Source: Citrobacter rodentium NBRC 105723 = DSM 16636 (lineage in GTDB: Bacteria > Pseudomonadota > Gammaproteobacteria > Enterobacterales > Enterobacteriaceae). Taken from it: a stretch of 64,000 nt of DNA. The notes below the pieces were generated by a model that ran no database searches, was not told the origin of the DNA, and was given only the letters and a program-made list of their open reading frames with translations. Position 1 is the first letter of the stretch. Each line of letters opens with the position of its first letter. This document shows positions 17,728 to 26,621 of this stretch, piece after piece. The translations under genes were made by a program, and so were the position numbers. The DNA is taken from NCBI RefSeq assembly GCF_021278985.1, contig NZ_CP082833.1, positions 1,302,001 through 1,366,000 on the forward strand, given 5' to 3'.

Positions 17728-18156
17728 TTAGCTATTCAGTGCGGGGCGCTCGCTGATGGCGATACGCTGGGGGGCAATGGCTTCTGGCTCGTTGCGGGTT
17801 AAATCGATATGCAGCAGCCCGTTAACGAAGGTGGCGCCGGACACTTCCATATTTTCAGCAAGAGTAAAACTCAGGCTGAACGGCTGGCTGATCAGCCCCT
17901 GATGTAACCATTTAGTCTCTTTTTCAGGCTGTACGGGCGTGCCCTTCACGGTCAGCCGTGTGCCTTCCAGTTGAATATCCAGATCTTCCTGACGGAAACC
18001 GGCCAGCGCAAGGGTAATGCGATAGTGGTTATCGTCACTTTTTTCGATGTTATAGGGCGGGAAGCTCTGGCTTTCACCGGCGTTTTGCAGCGTGCTGGCC
18101 AGTTTGTCGAAACCGATCCATTGACGCAGCAGCGGGGATAAATCGTAGTTACGCAT
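17728..18156 (-). CDS. ibpB: Small heat-shock chaperone IbpB
   Basis: This is a 142-residue alpha-crystallin-type holdase that binds aggregating proteins together with IbpA and hands them to ClpB/DnaK. The alpha-crystallin domain spans about residues 35-125, and the C-terminal anchor motif for oligomer assembly is I-A-I (QRIAIS). It is a paralog of the adjacent ibpA, both starting MRN(Y/F)DLSPL. It is the second gene of ibpAB, with an 89-bp gap that contains its own translation-control element. Confidence 0.95.
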   Translation of the reverse strand: MRNYDLSPLLRQWIGFDKLASTLQNAGESQSFPPYNIEKSDDNHYRITLALAGFRQEDLDIQLEGTRLTVKGTPVQPEKETKWLHQGLISQPFSLSFTLAENMEVSGATFVNGLLHIDLTRNEPEAIAPQRIAISERPALNS

Positions 18157-18245
18157 AATAATCTCCTTCTGAGAAGCGAGTTAATACACCTGTGCTCCCT
18201 GACGGCGAGCAGGATTTAACAGGCCGCGCAGCGCGGCCCGCGGAA
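18157..18245 (-). promoter_or_regulatory. ROSE-like RNA thermometer upstream of ibpB
   Basis: On the minus strand the leader ends CTCGCTTCTCAGAAGGAGA just before the start codon, so the CGCTTCTC stretch can pair with the AAGGAGA ribosome-binding site, the arrangement seen in ROSE thermometers. An ibpB thermometer is known in E. coli; here it is inferred from that pairing. Confidence 0.6.
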
Positions 18246-18659
18246 TTAGTTGATTTCGATGCGGCGCGGTTTGTTCGCTTCCGGAATCACGCGCTCAAGT
18301 TCGATATACAGCAGGCCATTCACCAGATTCGCGCCACGAACATGAATGTTCTCGGCTAACTGGAACTTACGCTCAAAGTTGCGTTCCGCGATGCCCTGGT
18401 AAAGGTAAGTACGTTCTTTTTGCTCATCCGCATGGGCGCCTTTCACCACCAGCAGATTATCCTGGGCGGTGATCTCCAGTTCGCTTTCAGCAAACCCGGC
18501 CACGGCAATCGCAATGCGGTAATGGTTTTCGTCTACCAGCTCGACGTTATACGGAGGATAGCCGCCATTGCTCTGGCTCTGGTTGTTTTCAAGCAGGTTG
18601 AACAGGCGGTCGAAACCAATAGCAGAACGGTACAGCGGGGATAAATCAAAGTTACGCAT
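18246..18659 (-). CDS. ibpA: Small heat-shock chaperone IbpA
   Basis: This 137-residue small heat-shock protein has an alpha-crystallin domain at about residues 35-125 and the C-terminal I-E-I anchor (RRIEIN). I place the start at MRNFDLSPLYRSAIGFDRL, the E. coli start; two extra codons upstream are possible but sit in the thermometer. IbpA and IbpB coat denatured proteins during heat stress. The gene has a clear sigma-32 promoter and an RNA thermometer, giving both transcriptional and translational heat control. Confidence 0.96.
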   Translation of the reverse strand: MRNFDLSPLYRSAIGFDRLFNLLENNQSQSNGGYPPYNVELVDENHYRIAIAVAGFAESELEITAQDNLLVVKGAHADEQKERTYLYQGIAERNFERKFQLAENIHVRGANLVNGLLYIELERVIPEANKPRRIEIN

Positions 18660-18757
18660 AATCAATAGCTCCTGAAATCAGCGAGAATGTGTGACCTTCC
18701 ATTGTGGACAGGTCGGGTAGTCAGAACCCCCATCAGGCGGGCCCTTCAGTTGTCTAC
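18660..18757 (-). promoter_or_regulatory. ROSE RNA thermometer in the ibpA leader
   Basis: The leader between the sigma-32 promoter and the start is about 95 nt, the size known in E. coli. Its end (minus strand CTCGCTGATTTCAGGAGCT) contains the conserved ROSE stretch that pairs with the AGGAGC ribosome-binding site at low temperature. Confidence 0.75.
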
Positions 18758-18764
18758 ACAATCA

Positions 18765-18792
18765 AAATGGGTCCGTTCACGAACTTTTCAAG
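18765..18792 (-). promoter_or_regulatory. Sigma-32 (heat-shock) promoter of ibpAB
   Basis: On the minus strand CTTGAAA (18786-18792), a 14-bp spacer and CCCATTT (18765-18771) match the sigma-32 -35 and -10 consensus. Confidence 0.85.
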
Positions 18793-18965
18793 CGCATCCG
18801 GCGGACTTTTTTTTGCAGTTTGGTGTCTATTGCATAGACTGAAGGTAAGGCACGTAATGTTAAAGTGCGACAGCCGCCACAGAGCGACGTGATGAGTCTG
18901 ATTTTCTGGCAAGGGATCGCTATAACTCATCATGCAAACACCGATACGCCACAGATGAATAAATT

Positions 18966-19298
18966 ATGATAAGAAATGTGTTATTAACGCTGATGTTGTG
19001 CAGTGGGATGGTTTTGCTGAATGGTTGCTCCAGCGTAATGTCACATACCGGCGGGAAAGAGGGAACGTATCCGGGCACCCGCGCCAGCGCCGCGATGATA
19101 GGTGACGATGAGACAAACTGGGGCACAAAATCGCTGGCCATTCTGGATATGCCGTTTACGGCGGTCATGGATACCCTTCTTCTGCCGTGGGATCTGTTCC
19201 GCAAAGACAGTTCAGTGAGATCGCGGGTAGAGAAAAGCGAGGAGGGAGCACAGGCGGTTAACGCCGTGATCCCACCGGCAAAAATGTCCGCCCCCTGA
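18966..19298 (+). CDS. yidQ: Lipoprotein YidQ (DUF1375)
   Basis: This 110-residue protein begins with a lipoprotein signal peptide: a positively charged start (MIRN), a hydrophobic core and the lipobox L-N-G-C with the acylated cysteine at residue 21. Serine after the cysteine suggests outer-membrane sorting. It matches E. coli YidQ, of unknown function; the family includes small envelope lipoproteins such as YceK. It is divergent from ibpA across about 300 bp, and its stop codon abuts the yidR stop with no space between. Confidence 0.88.
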   Translation: MIRNVLLTLMLCSGMVLLNGCSSVMSHTGGKEGTYPGTRASAAMIGDDETNWGTKSLAILDMPFTAVMDTLLLPWDLFRKDSSVRSRVEKSEEGAQAVNAVIPPAKMSAP

Positions 19299-20525
19299 CT
19301 ACCGTCCGGTTTCTGTCAGCCAAAGCTGTCGGTAACCGTCCACCTCTTCCATCCACGCGATAAACCGGCCATCCGGTGAAAACACCACGGCGTCCGCCGA
19401 GGGCGGATGACCATGCTGCGGCGTCAGAAAGGTTATCGCGCCGCTTTGCGCATCGCAGCAGGCGATGCGGTTATCCAGCACAAACCCCAGCCATTTCCCC
19501 GACGGATGCCAGTTGAATGCTGACTGAATCCCTGCGGTATGATGCGTCAGCTGCCGCGGTTCTCCGCCCTGTGCGGATATAAGCCAGAGCTGCACGATAC
19601 CCTTCTCATCGCGCATCAAAAACGCAATCTCATCCCCCGCTGGATGAGCGCGCACCCAGTGGCGCGGTACGTTCACCAGCCCCGGAAAACGGCGCGAGTG
19701 GGTGAACGTCAGACGACGTTGCCGCACTCCGCGCGGCGGCGCGGGCAGAGTGGCGTCCGTCCCTTCCAGCGGCGCGTCGCCGGGCGTTTTCCAGCCAGCC
19801 TCATCATGAGGCAGATCGACAATAAACAGCTCCGGCACCTTTTCGCCCGTAACCGAAAGCGTGTCGCCAATAAACGCCAGCGCATGATTCCCCACCCAAC
19901 CTTCTTCATAAGCCCGATTGATCTCATCGCTGCCCGGCTGCGGCGAAGGCGTGGTCTGGCTGACCAGCACGCACCAGTAGCTTCCGCTGTATTCCCGGGG
20001 ATGCTGCGCCGCGACGGTTACCGGGCCATAAGGCGTCGCGACGCCAACGTTGCGTAAATCCAGCGCCGGATCGCGCTCATGAAGGAGATGATCGTTATAG
20101 GTAAAGCTGACGCATTTACCGTCCGGGCTATAGACATGCACGTGGCTGCCGCCGCGCAGCGCGCCGGGAGTCAGGGGCGCGGTAATATCCATCGCGTCGA
20201 GGTTAGTGATGCCTCCCCGTTCAGCAACCACCCCGCGACGGTGATGAAAATCGTATTGCCAGTGCGCATCCGGATTTTCAGGCCCATGAATAAAGACATA
20301 TTTCTCTGTCTGGGGATGAACGGTCACTACGCCGACGTGCGCCCCACGGGTGGCGCGGTAAATCACCTCTGTCTCCCCCGTATGAACGTTTACGCGCTCA
20401 ATGGTGTCACCGGTAAACGACGCGCCGGAAGGGCGAACGTCAAACACCAGCCAGCGGCTGTCCGGTGTCCAGCTATTGATATTGGTCAGTTGATGATTAC
20501 GCCGGGTAAAGGTGATCTGCTTCAT
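19299..20525 (-). CDS. yidR: YidR, TolB-like beta-propeller protein
   Basis: This is a 408-residue cytoplasmic protein with repeated WD/TolB-type blades (WTPDSRWLVFDV, YSPDGKCVSFTY, WHPSGKWLGFVL, FSPDGRFIAWME), as in the oligogalacturonide-lyase-related propeller family. I start it at MKQITFTRRNHQ (20525), the E. coli start; the frame stays open for 14 residues upstream. Function is not known, though a role in sugar-acid metabolism has been suggested by family. It is divergent from cbrA across about 100 bp. Confidence 0.88.
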   Translation of the reverse strand: MKQITFTRRNHQLTNINSWTPDSRWLVFDVRPSGASFTGDTIERVNVHTGETEVIYRATRGAHVGVVTVHPQTEKYVFIHGPENPDAHWQYDFHHRRGVVAERGGITNLDAMDITAPLTPGALRGGSHVHVYSPDGKCVSFTYNDHLLHERDPALDLRNVGVATPYGPVTVAAQHPREYSGSYWCVLVSQTTPSPQPGSDEINRAYEEGWVGNHALAFIGDTLSVTGEKVPELFIVDLPHDEAGWKTPGDAPLEGTDATLPAPPRGVRQRRLTFTHSRRFPGLVNVPRHWVRAHPAGDEIAFLMRDEKGIVQLWLISAQGGEPRQLTHHTAGIQSAFNWHPSGKWLGFVLDNRIACCDAQSGAITFLTPQHGHPPSADAVVFSPDGRFIAWMEEVDGYRQLWLTETGR

Positions 20526-20624
20526 GCGGTAGTCCGTTTCATGACATTTTCGCTCATCATACTTCACAAGGACTTCACTTTCAGGCGCTAGCCTGACGCC
20601 ATCTTAATTTTTACGGACAGAAAG

Positions 20625-21767
20625 ATGGAACATTTCGACGTAGCGATTATCGGTCTCGGCCCGGCTGGCGCCGCGCTGGCGCGTAAATTAAGCGGTAAAA
20701 TGCAGGTGATTGCGCTGGATAAAAAGCGACAGTGCGGAAACGAAGGCTTCACCAAGCCCTGCGGCGGTCTGCTGGCGCCGGACGCGCAGCGGGCATTTAT
20801 TCGCGACGGGCTCACGCTGCCCGTCGATGTCATCGCCAACCCGCAAATCTTCAGCGTTAAAACAATAGACGTTGAAGCTTCGCTGGAACGTAACTACCAG
20901 CGCAGCTATATCAATATAAACCGTCACGCCTTCGATTTATGGCTGAAATCGCTGATTCCTGACGATGTGCGGGTTTATCACGACAGCCTGTGTCGTAAAA
21001 TCTGGCGGGAAGAGGATAAATGGCACATTATTTTTCGCGCCGATGGCCAGGAGCAGAAAGTCACCACCCGCTATCTGGTCGGCGCCGACGGCGCAAATTC
21101 GCTGGTGCGTCGCTATCTCTACCCACAGCATCAGATTCGCAAATATGTCGCCATCCAGCAGTGGTTTGCCGAAAGCCATCCGGTGCCGTTTTATTCCTGC
21201 ATTTTCGATAATGCGATAACGGACTGTTATTCGTGGAGCATCAGCAAGGACGGCTATTTTATTTTCGGCGGCGCATATCCAATGAAAGACGGCCAGGCGC
21301 GATTCGAGGCGCTAAAAGCGAAGATGGAAGCCTTTCAGTTCCGCTTCGGTAACCCGCTGAAAAGCGAGAAATGCACGGTGCTATTTCCCTCACGCTGGAA
21401 AGATTTTGTCTGCGGTAAAGATAACGCATTCCTGATTGGCGAGGCGGCCGGATTTATCAGCGCCAGCTCACTGGAGGGAATAAGCTACGCGCTGGACAGC
21501 GCAGACAGGCTTAACGCCGTGCTGACGCGTCATGCGGCCGACAAAAATAGCGCTTACCGAAAGGTCACCCGTCAACTGCGCATTAAGCTGTATGGCAAGA
21601 TCCTTAAGAGCCGGATATTAACCTCGGCGCTGACCCGAAAGCGGGTTATGCAAAGCGGCGTGGCGCATATTCCTCTGGCGCAGGATGAACAGCCCGCCGT
21701 TCAGACTGACGGGCTGATAAGCGATGGTTACCCTACGCGTTTAACATCCCCCACCAGCAGGATATAA
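20625..21767 (+). CDS. cbrA: FAD-dependent oxidoreductase CbrA (geranylgeranyl reductase family)
   Basis: This 380-residue flavoprotein has the N-terminal dinucleotide-binding motif IIGLGPAGAALARKL (residues 7-21), the KPCGG motif at about 46-50 and a second FAD motif LIGEAAGFISASS near residue 270. It is the E. coli YidS/CbrA ortholog, implicated in tolerance of colicin M. The C terminus is about 26 residues longer than I recall for E. coli CbrA (354) and overlaps the end of dgoT on the other strand by 40 bp. The reaction it catalyses is not established. Confidence 0.9.
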   Translation: MEHFDVAIIGLGPAGAALARKLSGKMQVIALDKKRQCGNEGFTKPCGGLLAPDAQRAFIRDGLTLPVDVIANPQIFSVKTIDVEASLERNYQRSYININRHAFDLWLKSLIPDDVRVYHDSLCRKIWREEDKWHIIFRADGQEQKVTTRYLVGADGANSLVRRYLYPQHQIRKYVAIQQWFAESHPVPFYSCIFDNAITDCYSWSISKDGYFIFGGAYPMKDGQARFEALKAKMEAFQFRFGNPLKSEKCTVLFPSRWKDFVCGKDNAFLIGEAAGFISASSLEGISYALDSADRLNAVLTRHAADKNSAYRKVTRQLRIKLYGKILKSRILTSALTRKRVMQSGVAHIPLAQDEQPAVQTDGLISDGYPTRLTSPTSRI

Positions 21768-23020
21768 GAGAGCGCGCCAATCAGGGCAACCGCCGAGATA
21801 TAGACCAGCGCCGGACCAAAGCCGTAGTCCTGCGCCAGGTAGCCAATCACCAGCGGTACGGTGATCCCGCCCAGACCGCCGACAAAGTTAAACACGCCGC
21901 CGGTCAGGCCAATCAAACGCATCGGCGCCAGGGAAGAAACCAGCGACCAGGTGATAGAGGCGAAACCGTTGCCGAAAAAGGCCAGCGCCATCAACGTCAT
22001 AATCCATACCGGCTCGTTGGTGTAATTGGCGCCCATGATGCAGGTGGAGATCAACAGACCGCAGATGATCGGGGTCTTTCGCGCCACGCCAAGGGAGAAG
22101 CCTTTTTTCACCAGCTTATCGGCCAGCCAGCCGGAGAGCAGTACGCCGAAGAAGGCGGCAAGGAAAGGCACCGTCGTCATAAAACCGGCTTTCAGCGCGG
22201 TAATGCCCTTTTCCTGGGTCAGATAGTTCGGGAACCAGGTCAGGAAGAACCACAGCGTGGAGGTAACGGCAAACTGCCCCAGATACACGCCTACCAGCTT
22301 ACGGTGAAACACCAGCTTCCAGTCGGCTTTGCTCAGCGGCTGTCGCGCCTCTTTTTTCACCGGCGCATCGCCATCCACCAGCCCCCCGCCGTCACGAATG
22401 TAGTCCAGCTCCGCTTTACTGATGCTTTTGGTCAGGCGTGGCGGCTGGTAAACCTTAAACCAGATCAGCGACCAGATAATGCCGATGCCGCCGGTGACGA
22501 TAAACACCCAGTGCCAGCTCAGCAGCTCCTGGATCCAGATCAGTAGCGGGGTGAGGAACGCCAGGCCGACAAACTGCCTGGAGGTGTAAAAGCCGACTGC
22601 CGAGGCGCGCTCGTGCTCCGGGAACCAGCTGGTCACCATCCGGTTATTGGTCGGAAAGGCCGGGGCTTCGAAAATCCCGGTAATCGCCCGCAGGCCGATC
22701 AGCGACAGCAACCCGCTGGCGAAGCCCTGCAATAGCGTCGCCACCGACCAGCCGAAAATAGCGATAAAGTAGGTCAGGCGCGAGCCGACGCGGTCAAGAA
22801 ACCAGCCGCCGGGGATCTGGCACAGCGTATACAGCCAGGCGAAGGCGGAAAAGACGTAGCCCATTTCCGCTTTGGTAATGCCAAATTCCTCCTGAATATG
22901 CGCGGAGGCCACGGCCAGGTTGGCGCGGTCAACGTAACAAATAACTACGGTAATAAAGATCATAATCAGCGTCACGTAGCGGCGACGCCCGGTTTTTGCA
23001 GCAGTAACTGGAATATCCAT
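21728..23020 (-). CDS. dgoT: D-galactonate transporter DgoT (MFS)
   Basis: This 430-residue, 12-helix major facilitator of the anion:cation symporter branch imports D-galactonate with protons. The start MDIPVTAAKTGRRRYVTL matches E. coli DgoT; the frame stays open 15 residues upstream. It is the last gene of the dgoRKADT operon, separated from dgoD by about 225 bp that contain an ERIC element. The 3' end overlaps cbrA. Confidence 0.96.
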   Translation of the reverse strand: MDIPVTAAKTGRRRYVTLIMIFITVVICYVDRANLAVASAHIQEEFGITKAEMGYVFSAFAWLYTLCQIPGGWFLDRVGSRLTYFIAIFGWSVATLLQGFASGLLSLIGLRAITGIFEAPAFPTNNRMVTSWFPEHERASAVGFYTSRQFVGLAFLTPLLIWIQELLSWHWVFIVTGGIGIIWSLIWFKVYQPPRLTKSISKAELDYIRDGGGLVDGDAPVKKEARQPLSKADWKLVFHRKLVGVYLGQFAVTSTLWFFLTWFPNYLTQEKGITALKAGFMTTVPFLAAFFGVLLSGWLADKLVKKGFSLGVARKTPIICGLLISTCIMGANYTNEPVWIMTLMALAFFGNGFASITWSLVSSLAPMRLIGLTGGVFNFVGGLGGITVPLVIGYLAQDYGFGPALVYISAVALIGALSYILLVGDVKRVG

Positions 23021-23120
23021 CGCAATCTGTCTCCAGATTTTGGGCATAGCGAAGCCGCTCACCATGCCCTGTAATTTACAGAGGGTGTATTGGTTTTTTT
23101 TAATTAAAAACGTAAACGAA

Positions 23121-23247
23121 ATGCGCTAAATAATTCGTGCTTGGGAAAGGCGGCAAGTTTTCGCATCCCCGGGAGCATACAAAAGTATGTGACCGGGGTA
23201 AGAAAACGCAGCCAACGCATCACCAGCGCGAAGTATGACGCGCATTT
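23121..23247. repeat. ERIC (IRU) element between dgoD and dgoT
   Basis: This stretch of about 127 bp matches the ERIC consensus over its length: CTAAATAATTCG at one end, GGCGGCAAG, the central stem around AAGTATGTGACCGGGG, CGCAGCCAACGCA and GAAGTATGACG at the other end. It touches the dgoD stop codon. Transcribed ERICs form a long hairpin and can change mRNA stability, here between the enzyme genes and the transporter gene. Confidence 0.88.
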
Positions 23248-24394
23248 ACCACTCGGCTACAGAACCGTCCTCATGACGCCAAAGTGGGTTACGCCAGTCC
23301 GGCGCATTTTTACTCAGCGCAATCACTTTGGCTTCGTCAATTTCCACGCCCAGACCCGGTTTGGTTAACGGTTTAAAGAAGCCGCCGTCCATGCTGAAAT
23401 CTTCTTTATTGTTCACAAAGTCGAGCAGTTCCGCGCCCTGGTTATAGTGAATCCCCATGCTCTGCTCCTGGAATACCGCGTTGCGCGATACAAAGTCGAC
23501 ATGCAGGCAGGCGGCCAGCGCGATGGGGCCCAGCGGACAGTGCGGCGCCAGCGCCACATCGTATGCTTCCGCCATCCCGGCAATTTTGTAGCATTCGGTA
23601 ATGCCGCCGGCGTGGGAGAGATCCGGCTGCAAAATGGCGATGCCGCCCGCTTCCAGCACGCGTTTGAACTCGAAGCGCGAGAACATACGCTCCCCCGCGG
23701 CGATGGGAATGTGGGTCTGTTCGGCCAGCTTCGGATAATACTCCGCCTGTTCGGCGAGCACCGGTTCTTCAATAAACAGCGGGCGATACGGCTCCAGCTC
23801 TTTAATCAGCACCTTCGCCATCGGCGCGCTGACGCGGCCGTGGAAATCGAGGCCAAATTCGATTTCGCTGCCGAAAGCTTCGCGGATCTGCGCCACGGTA
23901 TTGACGGCGCGGTCAACGGCGCGCGAGTTATCGATAACGCCCATCTCCTCGCAGCCGTTAAGCTTGAAGGTGTCAAAGCCAATGCCGCGCAGCTTGTTAA
24001 TACCATCAATCACCTCTGCCGGGCGGTCGCCGCCGACCCAGCTGTAGGCTTTAATTTTATCGCGCACCAGGCCGCCCATCAGCTGCCAGACCGGCGCGTT
24101 CAGCACCTTGCCTTTGATATCCCATAACGCCTGATCGATACCGGCAATGGCGCTCATCATGATGGGGCCGCCACGATAAAAACCGGCCCGGTACATCACC
24201 TGCCACAGATCGTTAATCCGTGACGGGTCCTGCCCAATCAGATAATCGCCAAACTCATGCACCGCCGCCTCCACGGTGCGGGCGCGCCCTTCGATCACCG
24301 GTTCGCCCCAGCCCACCACGCCTTCGTCGGTTTCGATTTTCAGGAACATCCAACGCGGAGGTAAACGGTACGTGGTGATTTTGGTTATTTTCAT
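23246..24394 (-). CDS. dgoD: D-galactonate dehydratase DgoD
   Basis: This 382-residue enolase-superfamily enzyme (mandelate racemase branch) dehydrates D-galactonate to 2-keto-3-deoxygalactonate. Mg-ligand and catalytic regions are visible at FGLDFHGRVS, LFIEEPVL and IAAGERMFSRFEF, with the catalytic histidine in QPDLSHAGGI and the following APHCPLG. Length equals the E. coli enzyme. The start overlaps dgoA by 4 bp. Confidence 0.97.
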   Translation of the reverse strand: MKITKITTYRLPPRWMFLKIETDEGVVGWGEPVIEGRARTVEAAVHEFGDYLIGQDPSRINDLWQVMYRAGFYRGGPIMMSAIAGIDQALWDIKGKVLNAPVWQLMGGLVRDKIKAYSWVGGDRPAEVIDGINKLRGIGFDTFKLNGCEEMGVIDNSRAVDRAVNTVAQIREAFGSEIEFGLDFHGRVSAPMAKVLIKELEPYRPLFIEEPVLAEQAEYYPKLAEQTHIPIAAGERMFSRFEFKRVLEAGGIAILQPDLSHAGGITECYKIAGMAEAYDVALAPHCPLGPIALAACLHVDFVSRNAVFQEQSMGIHYNQGAELLDFVNNKEDFSMDGGFFKPLTKPGLGVEIDEAKVIALSKNAPDWRNPLWRHEDGSVAEW

Positions 24395-25008
24395 TTCACT
24401 GCCTCTCGATACGCTTTCACAAATGCCGCCGCCTGCTGCGCGGTACGTTCCACCGGCTGACCGGCGCGATAGAGATCGCTGCCCAGCCCGGCCCCTACGC
24501 AGCCTGCGTTAAGCCATTGCGCCAGGTTTTCCGGCGTAACGCCGCCCACGGCAAATACCGGCACATCCGGCGGGAGCACCGCTTTTAGCGCTTTGATGTA
24601 GTCCGGGCCAAAGGCCGATGACGGGAAAATTTTTAACGCCTGCGCACCGGCATCCAGCGCGGTGAAGGCTTCGCTGGCGGTCGCGCATCCCGGACAAACG
24701 GTCATGCCGTAGCCCACCGCGCGCCGAATCACCTCAGGCTGAATATTCGGCGTAACCACCAGCCTGCACCCCATTTGCACAAGCTTGTCGACCTGTTCGG
24801 GCCTGAGTACCGTTCCGGCGCCAATCAGCGCCCGCTTGCCATACGCGTCAACGACGGCGGGGATACTTTTTTCCCATTGTGGCGAGTTAAGCGGAATTTC
24901 GACCGCATCAAAGCCTGCGTCGATGACGGCGCCAACGTGCGCAAGAGCCTCATCGGGAGTAATGCCGCGCAAAATTGCGATCAGCGGGAGGTTAGTTTGC
25001 CACTGCAT
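24391..25008 (-). CDS. dgoA: 2-dehydro-3-deoxy-6-phosphogalactonate aldolase DgoA
   Basis: This 205-residue class I aldolase cleaves KDPGal to pyruvate and glyceraldehyde-3-phosphate. The TIM-barrel has the family stretches LRGITPDEALAHV, GAGTVL, VTPN and CPGCATASEAF, the last following the Schiff-base strand. It overlaps dgoK by 17 bp and dgoD by 4 bp, so translation of the three is coupled. In some older annotations dgoA and dgoD were described as one gene; here they are separate reading frames. Confidence 0.96.
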   Translation of the reverse strand: MQWQTNLPLIAILRGITPDEALAHVGAVIDAGFDAVEIPLNSPQWEKSIPAVVDAYGKRALIGAGTVLRPEQVDKLVQMGCRLVVTPNIQPEVIRRAVGYGMTVCPGCATASEAFTALDAGAQALKIFPSSAFGPDYIKALKAVLPPDVPVFAVGGVTPENLAQWLNAGCVGAGLGSDLYRAGQPVERTAQQAAAFVKAYREAVK

Positions 25009-25870
25009 GTGCGATGCTCCTTATACCAGCCTGGAATGCCGTATCGCCGGCCACCGTCGCCACCTCGCGCCCGGCGGCGCGAAACGCCTGCTGATAGCGC
25101 GCGGTCAGCGATGAGCCCGCGACGAGAGTAATAGCCCGCTCGTTCGCGACAAAATCGCGCATACTGGCGACTTCCGCACCAATCAGCAGGCCGGATAAAA
25201 ATTCGCTGACCTGCTCGCGCGGCAGACTTCCCAGCACGTGCGAGGCGCGAACTTCAAAAAGTTTCGCCAGCAGGTCAGGCGAGGCGAGTCCGCGCTCAAG
25301 CCCGGCGTTAAACGCCCCGGCAGACGTTTCCTGCTCCGGTAAACCTGCGCCCACCAGCGAATGACGCAGCAGGAGATGGTGTAGTTCGCCGGTCATAACG
25401 GTGCGGAAATCGTGAATCTGTTCGGCATCGGCCAGCACCCATTTACAGTGGGTTCCCGGCATGACATAGACAGAAGAAGGAGAGAGTGTGCGGGCACCCA
25501 GCAGTTGCGTTTCTTCGCCACGCATGACGTTGTGGTTATCCTCGCGTGAAACGCTCAGGCCGGGAATGATCCAGATATTGTCGCTAACGGCGGTTAACTG
25601 CTCGCCAATAGCGGAAAAATGGACGGGAACCGGCAAATAGGGAGCGATTTTCCAGCCCACGTTGCTGCCGATCATTCCCGCCATCACCACCGGAGTGGCG
25701 CTGTCGCGCCAGCTGTGCGTGACTTCAGCTAACACCGCCTGGGGAGATTTCCCGTTCAGGCGCGTGACGCCTGCTTCTGATTGTCTGCTGTCGAGACATT
25801 TTTCGCCCTGGTAAAGCCAAGCGCGCAGATTGGTCGATCCCCAGTCAATGGCGATGTAGCGAGCTGTCAT
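24992..25870 (-). CDS. dgoK: 2-dehydro-3-deoxygalactonokinase DgoK
   Basis: This 292-residue sugar-acid kinase phosphorylates 2-keto-3-deoxygalactonate, the step between DgoD and DgoA. The ATP-binding start YIAIDWGSTNLRAWLY is typical of the ASKHA-type DgoK family, followed by MAGMIGSNVGW and VMPGTHCKWV. It overlaps dgoR by 4 bp and dgoA by 17 bp. Confidence 0.96.
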   Translation of the reverse strand: MTARYIAIDWGSTNLRAWLYQGEKCLDSRQSEAGVTRLNGKSPQAVLAEVTHSWRDSATPVVMAGMIGSNVGWKIAPYLPVPVHFSAIGEQLTAVSDNIWIIPGLSVSREDNHNVMRGEETQLLGARTLSPSSVYVMPGTHCKWVLADAEQIHDFRTVMTGELHHLLLRHSLVGAGLPEQETSAGAFNAGLERGLASPDLLAKLFEVRASHVLGSLPREQVSEFLSGLLIGAEVASMRDFVANERAITLVAGSSLTARYQQAFRAAGREVATVAGDTAFQAGIRSIAHAVAN

Positions 25871-26556
25871 GTAATTTCCTTGAGCCTTCGTGTTGAGCTG
25901 GCGATCATGGTTAAGGCCGCCTGCTCTGCCGCATCGCTATCCTGATGCCGTATCGCATCGAATAGCGCCTTATGTTCCTGGAGCGTCATCGGCATGTTGG
26001 CCTCGTCCCCCATCCAGGTTCGTTCAAAAACGGCCCGCTGTAGCGAGCTGATCGCCACGCTGAGCTGCTGTAAAACCGGGTTATGCACCGACTGTAAAAC
26101 CGCCTCGTGATAGCGAATGTCCGCTTCGTTAAAGGCGTCCCGGTTCTGGTTGTTGGCGATCATGTCGTTGAGCGCCGATTCGATTTCCGCCAGATCGCTC
26201 GAGGTGGCCCGCTCTGCCGCCCAGCGCGCAATAGCCGGCTCCACCAGGTTACGCACTTCGCTCATTGCGCCAATCAGCCGCGGGTCATAGTCATTTTCCA
26301 GCACCCATTGCAATACGTCGGTATCGAGGTAATTCCACTGGTTTCGTGGCGCGATAAATGCGCCGCGATAGCGCTTCATTTCGATAAGTCGCTTCGCCAT
26401 CAAGGAACGGAACACTTCGCGAATGATGTTGCGTGAGGTTGCAAACTCCTCACACAGTTCCGCTTCCGCCGGAAGCGCCGAACCCGGCACGTACTTGCCG
26501 ATAACAATCTGTTTGCCCAGCGTGATAACGATGCGATCGGTTTTGTTGAGAGTCAT
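25867..26556 (-). CDS. dgoR: Galactonate operon repressor DgoR (GntR/FadR family)
   Basis: This 229-residue GntR protein has an N-terminal winged helix (ELCEEFATSRNIIREVFRSL) and an all-helical FCD ligand domain with the metal-binding histidines expected of the FadR branch. It represses the dgo operon, of which it is the first gene, until galactonate binds. Palindromic TTGTAGTACAA-type sequences 65-140 bp upstream are its likely operators. Confidence 0.95.
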   Translation of the reverse strand: MTLNKTDRIVITLGKQIVIGKYVPGSALPAEAELCEEFATSRNIIREVFRSLMAKRLIEMKRYRGAFIAPRNQWNYLDTDVLQWVLENDYDPRLIGAMSEVRNLVEPAIARWAAERATSSDLAEIESALNDMIANNQNRDAFNEADIRYHEAVLQSVHNPVLQQLSVAISSLQRAVFERTWMGDEANMPMTLQEHKALFDAIRHQDSDAAEQAALTMIASSTRRLKEIT

Positions 26557-26621
26557 GGAGAGTCCTTATGCTCTGAATGTACTGCTCTACTTTACCGTTA
26601 CCGCTGCAATACGCCTCACTT

